Assembly: GCF_008329525.1 (NCBI RefSeq) | Contig: NZ_NPKQ01000003.1 | Coordinates: forward strand, 186,001-250,000 | DNA length: 64,000 bases | Direction of reading: 5' to 3' | DNA from: Tardiphaga sp. P9-11 | GTDB lineage: Bacteria; Pseudomonadota; Alphaproteobacteria; Rhizobiales; Xanthobacteraceae | Shown: positions 7,958 through 15,968 of the stretch, piece by piece | Numbering within the stretch: the first letter of the stretch is position 1 | Layout of the letters: each line of letters starts with the position of its first letter | Notes under the pieces: model-generated | Seen by the model: the letters and a program-made list of their open reading frames with translations, nothing else | What the model was told of the DNA's origin: nothing | Databases searched by the model: none | Made by a program: the position numbers and the translations under genes

Positions 7958-8830
7958 ATGCTGATACAGCAACTCGTCAACGGCCTCACGCTCGGAGCGG
8001 TCTATACGCTGCTGGCACTGTCGTTCTCGCTCGTGATGGGCATTCTCGGCATTCTCAATCTCGCGATTGCCGAACTGTTCATGATCGGCGGCTATCTCGG
8101 CTTCACGCTGATCCAGGCAGGCTTTCCGCTGCCCGTCGCCGTGCTCGCCGGCATGACTGGCGCCGCCGTGATCGCCATCGTGATCGAGAAGGTCGGCTAC
8201 CAGCCGCTGCGCGATGCGCCGCTGGTGACGCCGATGCTGTCGACACTGGGCTTCTCGATCATCCTGCAGAACATCGCCACCAATATCTGGGGCTCGGATC
8301 CGCTGCAGCTGCCGATCTACGGCGACCAGTATACGCTCGGCCCCGTCAATATCGGCGAGATGCAGCTGCTCGTGCTCGGCGCCACCGTCGTGCTGGTCGC
8401 GCTCGTCGCCTACATCGTGCAGAAGACGCCGATGGGCCGCGCGCTGCGCGCCGTCGCCGAGAACCGCGAAGTCGCGCGCATCCTCGGCGTCTCGGCAGAC
8501 CGCCTGACCATGCTCGCTTTCATTCTGTCGGGCTCGCTGGCCGGTGTCGCCGGCGTGCTGATCGCGCTCCACTACGGCGCCATCACGCCCTATCTCGGCG
8601 TCGAAATCGGCCTCAAGGCCATCGCCGTGATGGTGATCGGCGGCACGCGGCAGATCTGGGGCGCGCTCGTCGCAGGTCCGCTGATCGGCATCGCCGAAGT
8701 GCTGACCGTCGCTTACGGCGGCTCGCAGGTCCGTGATTTCGTCGTCTACGGTTTCATGATTTTGATTTTGTTGCTGCGTCCGCAGGGCCTGCTCGGCGGC
8801 GCGCGATCCGATCAGGGGCAGCGCGTCTGA
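7958..8830 (+). CDS. Liv-type ABC transporter permease (LivH-like)
   Basis: Inner-membrane permease of 290 residues, BPD_transp_2 family, with about eight hydrophobic segments. It shows LivH hallmarks: LTLGAVYTLLALSFSLVMGI near the N-terminus, RAVAENREVARILGVSADRL in the cytoplasmic coupling loop, and GLKAIAVMVIGGTRQIWGAL. It begins 89 bases after the binding-protein gene, and its TGA overlaps the next ATG (TGATG), indicating translational coupling. It forms a heterodimer with the downstream LivM-like subunit. Confidence 0.93.
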   Translation: MLIQQLVNGLTLGAVYTLLALSFSLVMGILGILNLAIAELFMIGGYLGFTLIQAGFPLPVAVLAGMTGAAVIAIVIEKVGYQPLRDAPLVTPMLSTLGFSIILQNIATNIWGSDPLQLPIYGDQYTLGPVNIGEMQLLVLGATVVLVALVAYIVQKTPMGRALRAVAENREVARILGVSADRLTMLAFILSGSLAGVAGVLIALHYGAITPYLGVEIGLKAIAVMVIGGTRQIWGALVAGPLIGIAEVLTVAYGGSQVRDFVVYGFMILILLLRPQGLLGGARSDQGQRV

Positions 8831-9666
8831 TGTCGACCTATTATGCAAGCCTGCTCGCCGAGTCAGGCATCCTCCTGCTCGGCGCGCTCAGCGTCTATAT
8901 CATCCTCGCCACCGGCCAGCTCTCGCTCGGCAATGGCGCCTTCATGGGAATCGGCGCGTATCTGTCGTCATATCTCACCGTCGCGCTGAACGTGCCGCTC
9001 ACGCTGGCCCTGGTGATCTCGGCGATCGCCGCCGGCATCATCGGCGCCATCGTCGCCTTCCCTGCTTTGCGGTTGAAAGGCATCTATCTCGCCATGGCCA
9101 CTGTCGGCTTCGGCGAAATGGTGCGCAGTTTCTTCCTCAACTTCGACACCATGGGCGGCTCCGGCGGTTATCGCGGCATGCAGCACATCTCGGTTGGCTA
9201 TGTCTGGCTGTGGGCCGGCGGCATCCTGATCGCGGTGATGCTGCTGGAGCGCTCGCGCGTCTGGCTGGAAATGCAGGCGGTGCATGATGACGAGACGGCT
9301 GCCGGCCTGATCGGCCTCAACACCGTGGTCACCAAGATCAGCGCCTTCGCAGCCGGCGCCGCAGTGGCGGCGATCTCCGGCGGGCTGTTCGCCCATCACA
9401 ATGTCTATATCGAGCCGGCCAATTTCGGTTTCGAGCGTTCGGTGGACTTCGTGCTCGCGGTGATCCTCGGCGGCTCCACGGTCGCGCCGGGCTCGCTGGT
9501 CGGCTCATTGCTGCTGGTGTTCCTGCCTGAATTCCTGCGCCCGATCGCCGACTGGCGCCTCGCCGCCTTCGGTTCGCTGCTGGTGCTGGTGCTGCTGGTG
9601 CGGCGTCAGGGCATTCTCGATCGTTCGCTGATCCGAATGCTTACTTTCCGGAGGGCTGCGGCATGA
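8830..9666 (+). CDS. Liv-type ABC transporter permease (LivM-like)
   Basis: Second permease of the importer, 278 residues, hydrophobic throughout with about eight membrane segments. It is short for LivM, lacking the extra N-terminal membrane region of the E. coli protein. Family markers are LSLGNGAFMGIGAY, PALRLKGIYLAMATVGFGEM and ILGGSTVAPGSLVG; the coupling loop carries AVHDDETAAGLIGLN. The start overlaps the LivH-like stop by one base, and its TGA overlaps the ATPase start by four (ATGA), so the operon is tightly packed. Confidence 0.93.
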   Translation: MSTYYASLLAESGILLLGALSVYIILATGQLSLGNGAFMGIGAYLSSYLTVALNVPLTLALVISAIAAGIIGAIVAFPALRLKGIYLAMATVGFGEMVRSFFLNFDTMGGSGGYRGMQHISVGYVWLWAGGILIAVMLLERSRVWLEMQAVHDDETAAGLIGLNTVVTKISAFAAGAAVAAISGGLFAHHNVYIEPANFGFERSVDFVLAVILGGSTVAPGSLVGSLLLVFLPEFLRPIADWRLAAFGSLLVLVLLVRRQGILDRSLIRMLTFRRAAA

Positions 9667-10415
9667 GCACACCCCTGCTTCAACTCACCGGCGTCACCAA
9701 GACCTTCGGCGGCATCCACGCCCTGTCCGGCATGGTCTGCGAAGTGCCCGAAGGCAAGATCGTCGGCGTGATCGGCCCGAACGGCGCCGGCAAGACGACT
9801 TTGTTCAACACCATCACCGGCGCCTATCGCGCCGATGCCGGCGAAGTGAAACTTAAGGGCGTCGACGTTACGCAGTGGCCATCCTATCGCATCGTGCGCG
9901 AGGGCATCGCCCGCACCTTCCAGAATATCCGCCTGTTCGGCAGCATGACGGTCTGGGAGCATCTGCTGGTGGCGCAGCCGCATAGCGAAAGCGCATGGCG
10001 GCGTCTACTGCCGATCGCCTGGGCCAATCCGGCGGCGCAGGAACGCGCAGAGGAAGTGATGGCGTTCTTCGGCCTCACCGAACTGCGCGATCGCCCGGCG
10101 AAATCGCTGCCCTACGGCATCCAGCGCAAGGTGGAGATGGCACGCGCCGTCACCGCCAGGCCGAAGCTGCTGCTGCTGGATGAACCCGTCGCCGGCATGA
10201 ACCATGACGAGGCCGAGGAAATCCGCTCGCTGATGATCCGCTTACGCGACACCGGCCTCACCATTCTCCTGATCGAACACGACATGAATTTCGTGATGCG
10301 ACTCTGCGATTATCTCTATGTCCTCGATTTCGGCGTGCTGATCGCCGAAGGCAAGCCGGAAGAAGTCCGCGCCAACCCGGTCGTCCTCGACGCCTATCTC
10401 GGAAAGGACGACTGA
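9663..10415 (+). CDS. Liv-type ABC transporter ATP-binding protein (LivG-like)
   Basis: ATPase subunit of 250 residues. Walker A is GPNGAGKT (about 38-45), the Q-loop lies in FQNIRLF, and Walker B is LLLLDEP with Asp173/Glu174. The H-loop is LIEHDM, and the C-terminus carries the LivG-type extension GVLIAEGKPEEV. The signature reads LPYGIQ rather than LSGGQ, a common LivG variation. The following gene starts on its stop codon (TGATG). Confidence 0.94.
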   Translation: MSTPLLQLTGVTKTFGGIHALSGMVCEVPEGKIVGVIGPNGAGKTTLFNTITGAYRADAGEVKLKGVDVTQWPSYRIVREGIARTFQNIRLFGSMTVWEHLLVAQPHSESAWRRLLPIAWANPAAQERAEEVMAFFGLTELRDRPAKSLPYGIQRKVEMARAVTARPKLLLLDEPVAGMNHDEAEEIRSLMIRLRDTGLTILLIEHDMNFVMRLCDYLYVLDFGVLIAEGKPEEVRANPVVLDAYLGKDD

Positions 10416-11122
10416 TGCTCACGATCAAGGGCCTGGAAGTCCGCTACGGCGCCATCACCGCCGTGCGCGGCGTCGATCTGGAGATCAAGAAAGGCGAGAT
10501 CGTCGCGCTGCTCGGCGCCAATGGCGCCGGCAAGAGCACGATCGCGCGGTCCATTGCGGGACTGCTGCCGTTCCAGGGCGAGATCGCCTTCGAGGGCGAG
10601 AAGCTGACGCCGGGGACCGCCGAGAAGAATCTGCGCCGCGGCATCGCGCTGGTGCCGGAAGGCCGCGGCATTCTCGCCCGCATGACCGTGCACGAGAATC
10701 TTCTGATGGGCATCTACACCCGCCCGGACAAGGCCGAAGCGATGGCCGATGTCGGCCGGATGCTCGAGCGCTTTCCGATTCTCGGCAAGCGCCGCGACGG
10801 TCTCGCGAGCCTGTTGTCCGGCGGCGAACAGCAGATGCTGGCCATCGGCCGCGCGCTGCTGTCGAAGCCGAAGCTGTTGCTGCTCGACGAGCCCTCGCTC
10901 GGCCTTGCACCGCTGATGACCGACACGCTGTTCAAGATGATCGCCCAGTTCCGCGATGAAGGCCTGACAGTGCTGCTGGTGGAGCAGAAGGCGCGACAGA
11001 CACTGAAGATCGTCGACCGGGCTTATCTGCTGGAGACCGGGCGTGTGGTCACGTCAGGGACCGCAGAGGCGCTGATCAACGATCCGACGGTGTCGGATGC
11101 GTTTCTGGGTGGGACGCATTAG
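10415..11122 (+). CDS. Liv-type ABC transporter ATP-binding protein (LivF-like)
   Basis: Second ATPase, 235 residues. Walker A is GANGAGKS (34-41), the signature LSGGEQ (134-139), Walker B LLLLDEP with Asp158/Glu159, and the family motif GRGILARMTVHENL follows the Q-loop region. It is the last gene of the five-gene importer operon; after it comes a repeat-rich intergenic region and a convergent gene. Confidence 0.94.
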   Translation: MLTIKGLEVRYGAITAVRGVDLEIKKGEIVALLGANGAGKSTIARSIAGLLPFQGEIAFEGEKLTPGTAEKNLRRGIALVPEGRGILARMTVHENLLMGIYTRPDKAEAMADVGRMLERFPILGKRRDGLASLLSGGEQQMLAIGRALLSKPKLLLLDEPSLGLAPLMTDTLFKMIAQFRDEGLTVLLVEQKARQTLKIVDRAYLLETGRVVTSGTAEALINDPTVSDAFLGGTH

Positions 11123-11138
11123 GTCCTTGCGCCACCCC

Positions 11139-11292
11139 CGTCATTCCGGCGCGTGTGCGGCGATAGCCGCGCGCGAACCTCAGCCACTCCAATTGGAGTG
11201 GCGGGGAATCTTGAGCTAGCTGAAACGCTGTGGTGCCAAACACCGCGGGATTCCGGGTTCGCGCTTCGCGCGCCCCGGAATGACGAGCGTGA
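11139..11292. repeat. Compound palindromic repeat, copy B
   Basis: Nested inverted repeats between convergent genes. CGTCATTCCGG near 11139 faces CCGGAATGACG near 11275-11286. Inside lies a perfect 20-bp palindrome (11183-11202; CCACTCC/GGAGTGG arms). The right-hand part (GATTCCGGGTTCGCG ... CGCGCCCCGGAATGACGAG) is nearly repeated at 23490-23533. The location suggests a dispersed REP/BIME-like element that may also stop converging transcription. Confidence 0.75.
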
Positions 11293-11310
11293 GGCGACGA
11301 GTGTGGGGCG

Positions 11311-12426
11311 CTACGCCCCGTACCGCGCCAGCACCGGCCAGGTCTCGACGCCGTTGTTGTGTCCGACCACATGATACGCCGCGTGCAAATTCACCGTCGG
11401 ATCGCAATGCGTGGTGAGCAGCAGCACGCGGCTGCCGAGCTTTGGCGCAGCGCCGCCTTCCGGCATCGTGATCATGCCATGCTCGTCACCGCCGAAGCGA
11501 TAGGTTGAACCTTCCGGCACACCCAACATCAGCGACGGCACCGGGCCGTTGAAGGCCATCGCCTTGACGCCGGCATCGACGGTGAATTCGCCGGCGCGAT
11601 TCACCGACGTGACCGTCGCGAGAATGAACAGGCTTGGATCGTATGGCAGCGCACCGCCCTCGTGCTCCAACTTGCCGTAGTCGGAATCCATGAACAGGTA
11701 GGAACCGACCTGCAACTCCGTATAGGTGCCCGCGACATCATAGGCGCAGGCGCCCGTGCCGCTGCCGGTGACGATCTCCACCTTGATGCCGGCTTCTGTC
11801 AGCACATGCAGATGGTCGTCGAGCATGGCGCGCACGCGCGCAGCGCCTGCCCTGCGCTCCCCGGCATCGATCATATGCTGGACATGACCGGCAAAGCCCT
11901 GGATGCCGCCGAATGTCATGCCCGGCGTGGCTTCGATCAGTTGCGCCAGCGCGAGTGTCGATGCCGTATCGACGACACCGGTGCGGCGCTGACCGACATC
12001 GATATCGATCAGCACCTGCAGCGGACGGCTACCCGCATCGAGCAGTTCATGCAGCACATGAATCTGGTCGATGTGATCGACGACGATGCTGATATCGGAT
12101 TGATCGGCGACAGCGGCGAGCCGCGCGAGCTTCGGCCGGTCGGCCACCGGCGTGGTTAGCAGCAGACCGGTGATGCCGGCCTCTGCAAAGGCCTCGATCT
12201 CGGCGACCGTGGCGCAGGAGATGCCCACCGCACCGGCTTCGATCTGCAACTGCGCGATGCGCGTCGACTTGTGCGTCTTGGCATGTGGGCGCAGCGCGAC
12301 GCCGTTCGCTTTGGCAAAGTCGGCCATGGCCGTGATGTTGCGCTGAAGCGCCGAGGCGTCCAGCACCAGCGCAGGCGTCTGGATATCGGCGAAACCCGGC
12401 AGATTGGGATCGAGCGTGCTTGGCAT
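11311..12426 (-). CDS. D-threonine aldolase / D-serine dehydratase-like PLP enzyme
   Basis: Fold-type III PLP enzyme of 371 residues: an alanine-racemase-like N-terminal barrel and a C-terminal D-ser_dehydrat domain. The PLP lysine is Lys50 in LRPHAKTHKS, with the phosphate-binding region at VTGSGTGACAYD. The C-terminal THCDPTVNLH supplies the His and Cys that bind a divalent metal in the family. The ATG at 12426 overlaps the hydantoinase stop (TGATG), so the two are co-translated; a GTG one codon earlier is possible. Since hydantoinase and D-carbamoylase yield D-amino acids, this enzyme may cleave or deaminate one of them. Aldolase versus dehydratase activity cannot be told from sequence alone. 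Confidence 0.88.
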   Translation of the reverse strand: MPSTLDPNLPGFADIQTPALVLDASALQRNITAMADFAKANGVALRPHAKTHKSTRIAQLQIEAGAVGISCATVAEIEAFAEAGITGLLLTTPVADRPKLARLAAVADQSDISIVVDHIDQIHVLHELLDAGSRPLQVLIDIDVGQRRTGVVDTASTLALAQLIEATPGMTFGGIQGFAGHVQHMIDAGERRAGAARVRAMLDDHLHVLTEAGIKVEIVTGSGTGACAYDVAGTYTELQVGSYLFMDSDYGKLEHEGGALPYDPSLFILATVTSVNRAGEFTVDAGVKAMAFNGPVPSLMLGVPEGSTYRFGGDEHGMITMPEGGAAPKLGSRVLLLTTHCDPTVNLHAAYHVVGHNNGVETWPVLARYGA

Positions 12427-13892
12427 CACAGCAACTTCGCGCCAAAATTCTTCGCCGGGTCCATTTCGGCAGCGAGCTTGCCGGACGGCGTCGCGGCCTT
12501 GCCGCCTTCGCGCAGCATCAGGCGGCCCTCGCCCGGTTTGCTGTTGAACGTATCGCCATCGACCAGCACGCGGCCGCGCAACAACACCTTCTCGGGCCAG
12601 CCGGTGACAGTGCGACCGGAGAACGGTGAGAAGCCGGTGAGATCGTGCATCATCTCATCCGAGAGCGTCACCTTGCGCGTGGGATCCCAGATCGCGATGT
12701 CCGCATCATTGCCGATGGCGATGGAGCCCTTCTTCGGCAGATTGTAGATCTGCGCCGGCGCGGTCGATGTCAGCTCGACGAATTTCGAAAGACCAAGACG
12801 CCCCTTCGACACCATCGCGTCGAACAGCAGCGGCATGCGCACTTCAAGGCCAGGCAGACCGTTCGCGACCTGCTTGAATGTCGGGTTCGGCCCGGCGCGC
12901 AGCTTGCCGGTCTCGTCATAGCGATAGGGCGCGTGATCCGACGAGATCAGCTGCAGATCGCCGAGGGACAGCGCCTGCCACAGCGCCTCCTGGTCGTCCG
13001 TGGTGCGCGCCGGCGGGCTGCACATCCACTTCGCGCCCTCGGCGCCGGGCTTGTCCATGTCCTCGGCGGTCAGGAACAGATATTGCGGACAGGTCTCGGC
13101 GAAAATCTTGACGCCGCGGCCGCGCGCCTCGCGGATAACGGCTGCGCCTTCGCGCGTCGAGACGTGAAAGATCATCACCGGCTGGTCGAGCAATTCGCTG
13201 AAGGCGATCAGCCGCGTGAACGCTTCGGATTCCGACACGCGCGCATGGCTGACGGCGTGATATTTCGGCGCGGTATAGCCCTTGTCGATCAGGCGCTTCA
13301 CCATCCAGGCGATGATGCCGTGGTTTTCGGCGTGAACGCAGACCAGCGCCTTCGCCTCACGCGCAGCGGCAAGAATATCCAGCAGCTTCTCGTCATCGAC
13401 CTTGAGACGATCATAGGTCATGAAAATCTTGATCGAGGAATGGCCCTGCTTCACCAGAGCCGGAATATCCTCGGCGATCACCTTGTCGGTCACATCCGAG
13501 ACGATGATGTGGAAGGCGTAATCGATCATCGCGCCTTTCTTTGCCAACGCCGCGTAATCGGTCACAACCTCGCGCACATCCATGCCGACGTGCTGGGCGG
13601 CGAAGGAGATCACGCTGGTGGTGCCGCCAAAGGCCGCGGACCGCGTCGCGCTCTCGAAAGTGTCGGCATTCATGATGCCCGCAGCGGAGAGCTGCTCGAT
13701 ATGGGCATGGGCATCGACACCGCCGGGCAATACGAGCCTGCCTGTTGCATCGATCTCCGTCTTGCCGGCCGCAAGCCCGCTGCCCAGTGCCACGATGGTC
13801 TCACCGGTAATACCGACATCGGCGGCAAACACATCGCTCGATGTGGCGACGGTGCCACCGCGGATCACGAGATCGTAGACGGGATCGGACAA
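12426..13892 (-). CDS. D-hydantoinase / dihydropyrimidinase
   Basis: Cytoplasmic cyclic-amidohydrolase of 488 residues that opens hydantoins or dihydropyrimidines to N-carbamoyl amino acids. Metal ligands are His62 and His64 (GGVDAHAHIE), the carboxylated lysine Lys155 (SSIKIFMTYD), His187 (CVHAENH), His243 (FHVSTREGA) and Asp319 (ISSDHAPY); all are present. Length matches the family. The only sensible start is a TTG at 13892 with GGAG eight bases upstream. It is the first gene of a two-gene minus-strand operon with the PLP enzyme and is divergent from the racemase gene 87 bases away, giving a shared promoter region. The neighbours favour hydantoinase over dihydropyrimidinase. Confidence 0.92.
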   Translation of the reverse strand: MSDPVYDLVIRGGTVATSSDVFAADVGITGETIVALGSGLAAGKTEIDATGRLVLPGGVDAHAHIEQLSAAGIMNADTFESATRSAAFGGTTSVISFAAQHVGMDVREVVTDYAALAKKGAMIDYAFHIIVSDVTDKVIAEDIPALVKQGHSSIKIFMTYDRLKVDDEKLLDILAAAREAKALVCVHAENHGIIAWMVKRLIDKGYTAPKYHAVSHARVSESEAFTRLIAFSELLDQPVMIFHVSTREGAAVIREARGRGVKIFAETCPQYLFLTAEDMDKPGAEGAKWMCSPPARTTDDQEALWQALSLGDLQLISSDHAPYRYDETGKLRAGPNPTFKQVANGLPGLEVRMPLLFDAMVSKGRLGLSKFVELTSTAPAQIYNLPKKGSIAIGNDADIAIWDPTRKVTLSDEMMHDLTGFSPFSGRTVTGWPEKVLLRGRVLVDGDTFNSKPGEGRLMLREGGKAATPSGKLAAEMDPAKNFGAKLL

Positions 13893-13979
13893 GGGCAGAA
13901 CTCCAGATATTCGAACATTTTACAGGCTTTGACGGTCAGCACTTTCCGGCAATACTGCTGTCCTGACAAGGAGCCTGAC

Positions 13980-14639
13980 ATGCAGCGCCGCAAGAAGATT
14001 TTGGTGGTCAATCCGAACAGCAATCCGCAGGTGACGCGCAATCTCGCGGAGGCGTTGCAACCGGTGATGTTCGATGCCGGGCCCGAGATCGAATGCGTCA
14101 CGCTGGCGGAAGGGCCATTGGGCGTACAGACCCAGGCCGATCTCGAAAGCGTCACGATACCGCTGAGCCGGCTGGTGGCCGCCGACAATTCCGCCGATGC
14201 CTTCGTCATCGCCTGCTATTCCGATCCCGGCCTGCATGTGTGCCGCGAGGCGACGCAGCGTCCGGTCTTCGGCATCGCCGAATCCGGCGTGCTGACGGCA
14301 CTGTCGCGCGGCGACCGCTTCGGCGTCATCGCGGTAGCGCAGGGCTCGATCGGCCGGCACATGCGTTATCTCCGCCAGATGTGCCTGATGGACCGGTTCG
14401 CCGGCGAACGACCGCTCAACATGAGTGTGGCTGAAGCGGCTTCCGGCGACGACACGCTGGCGCGTATGATCAAGGTCGGCCGCCAGTTGAAGGACGAAGA
14501 CGGCGCCAACGCTGTCGTCATGGGCTGCGCCGGCATGTCGCGTCATCGCAGCGCGCTCGAGGATGCGCTTGGCATTCCGGTGATCGATCCGACCCAGGCT
14601 GCGGTGAGCATGGCGATCGGCACGGTGATGTTTCAATAG
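13980..14639 (+). CDS. Hydantoin / Asp-Glu racemase family protein
   Basis: A 219-residue member of the Asp/Glu/hydantoin racemase family, which uses two cysteines for proton exchange. The pair is visible as Cys79 (VIACYSDPG) and Cys183 (VMGCAGMSRH). The N-terminus ILVVNPNSNPQVT is typical. AAGGAG precedes the ATG. It is divergent from the hydantoinase, so both can respond to one regulator. The likely role is to racemise L-5-substituted hydantoins so that a D-selective hydantoinase can consume both isomers. An allantoin or other hydantoin substrate is also possible. Confidence 0.88.
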   Translation: MQRRKKILVVNPNSNPQVTRNLAEALQPVMFDAGPEIECVTLAEGPLGVQTQADLESVTIPLSRLVAADNSADAFVIACYSDPGLHVCREATQRPVFGIAESGVLTALSRGDRFGVIAVAQGSIGRHMRYLRQMCLMDRFAGERPLNMSVAEAASGDDTLARMIKVGRQLKDEDGANAVVMGCAGMSRHRSALEDALGIPVIDPTQAAVSMAIGTVMFQ

Positions 14640-14677
14640 GGAGTGGCGGAGGAGCTCAGCCCGCGCCCCTCTCAGCT

Positions 14678-14722
14678 GTCATCCCCGCCAAGCACGCCGA
14701 AGGCGTGCGCGGCGGGGACGAC
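14678..14722. repeat. Palindromic intergenic repeat, copy C
   Basis: A stem-loop built of GTCATCCCCGCC (14678-14689) and GGCGGGGACGAC (14711-14722), with an inner GCACGCC/GGCGTGC stem around a GAA loop. It lies between convergent racemase and D-carbamoylase genes and may act as a bidirectional terminator. Confidence 0.75.
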
Positions 14723-14737
14723 ACCCGAGTTTATCGC

Positions 14738-15667
14738 TCACTCCGGCGGCAGAACCACGCCAGTCTGGCTGGTGATCCGGCCATAGTGCTCGATGCGCCG
14801 GTGGCGCTTGAAGTCGAAGATCGTGTCTTTGCCGAACTTGGTGTCGTCGAGATCGACGGAGCAAACCAGCAGCTCATCGCCTTCGGTCTTGGCTTCGGCG
14901 AGAATGACGCCGTTGGGATCGACGATCAGCGAACCGCCGATCAGGGGATGACCGTCTTCATCGCCGGCCTTGGCGACGGCGACGACAAAGGTCGAGTTCT
15001 GATAGGCGCCGGCCTGCACCGACAGCCGGTTGTGAAACAGACGCTGCTCCGGCCCCTCTCCCGACTTCTGCGAATTCACCGACGGCGTGTTGTAGCCGAG
15101 CACGATCATCTCGACACCCTGCAGGCCCATCACGCGATAGGATTCCGGCCAACGACGATCATTGCAGACCATCATGCCGAAGATGCCGCCGAGGCCACGA
15201 AACACCGGGAAGCCGAGATCGCCGGGTTCGAAATAGCGCTTTTCCAGATGCTGGAAGGCACGCTCGGTATCGAACTCCACATGACCGGGCAGATGCACCT
15301 TGCGATATTTGCCGATGATCTTGCCGGTCTTGTCCGTCAAGATTTGGGTGTTGAAGTGATGGCCGTCAGGCGTCAGTTCGGCGTATCCGATCGACAGCGC
15401 GATACCGGCCTTGGCGGCGGCATCGAACAGCGACTGCGTCGCAGCGTTCGGCATCTCCGACTCGAACCAGGTGTCGACCTCTTTCTGGTCGGTCATGTAC
15501 CAGCGCGGAAAAAATGTCGTCAGCGCAAGCTCGGGATAGACGACGAGATCGGCGCCCTTCCCCTTGGCCTCGTCCAGCAGCGCCAGCATGCGCTTGACCA
15601 CGGCCTCGCGGCTGTCGGCTTTCTGGATCGGGCCCAACTGGGCGGCGGCGACGGTCAGTTTGCGCAT
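14738..15667 (-). CDS. N-carbamoyl-D-amino acid hydrolase (D-carbamoylase)
   Basis: Nitrilase-superfamily amidohydrolase of 309 residues, converting N-carbamoyl-D-amino acids to D-amino acids, CO2 and ammonia. The Glu-Lys-Cys triad is Glu46 (VYPELALTTFFPRW), Lys123 (YRKVHLPGH) and Cys168 (MVCNDRRWPES). FQHLEKRYFEPGDLGFPV and the C-terminal FDFKRHRRIEHYG match the well-studied Agrobacterium D-carbamoylase as I remember it. It completes the hydantoin route with the neighbouring hydantoinase and racemase. Length and all catalytic residues are intact. The divergent peptide-type importer starts 300 bases away. Confidence 0.93.
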   Translation of the reverse strand: MRKLTVAAAQLGPIQKADSREAVVKRMLALLDEAKGKGADLVVYPELALTTFFPRWYMTDQKEVDTWFESEMPNAATQSLFDAAAKAGIALSIGYAELTPDGHHFNTQILTDKTGKIIGKYRKVHLPGHVEFDTERAFQHLEKRYFEPGDLGFPVFRGLGGIFGMMVCNDRRWPESYRVMGLQGVEMIVLGYNTPSVNSQKSGEGPEQRLFHNRLSVQAGAYQNSTFVVAVAKAGDEDGHPLIGGSLIVDPNGVILAEAKTEGDELLVCSVDLDDTKFGKDTIFDFKRHRRIEHYGRITSQTGVVLPPE

Positions 15668-15968
15668 GGGATCATCCGGATTCGAGTGGTCGAAAAATCT
15701 ATCGAGGCTTGTATCAGGTCCGGCCGCTCGCTTCGAGCCGAATGGGCAGGCGTTCCAAGCCCCAATAAACCCGGAATTTGCTTAGCCGAATAGCTTGCCT
15801 GCCTAACAATCGGGCGCAGCATTCATGCCAGGGAACACCTTGGTTCTGCAAGAATTCTCCCTCGCTCAGAGGATTAGAGAATGACTCCCTCCGGCCTTGT
15901 GCCGTAGGTTGCCCGGAACCTCGCGCCCCGACGGTGCGCACAGGCACGACGCAGGAGACTTCGACACC
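15668..15968. other. Divergent intergenic region, D-carbamoylase / Dpp-type importer
   Basis: About 300 bases with no gene. It must carry the promoters for both divergent units. TTGCCTGCC near 15795 and an AT-richer patch near 15770-15800 are the only promoter-like features I notice; no clear operator. Confidence 0.5.

Noticed and set aside
12645-14639. A 664-codon plus-strand open frame across the hydantoinase gene
   Set aside because: Its first two thirds are antisense to the well-supported hydantoinase; only the part from 13980 (racemase) has a ribosome site and family motifs.
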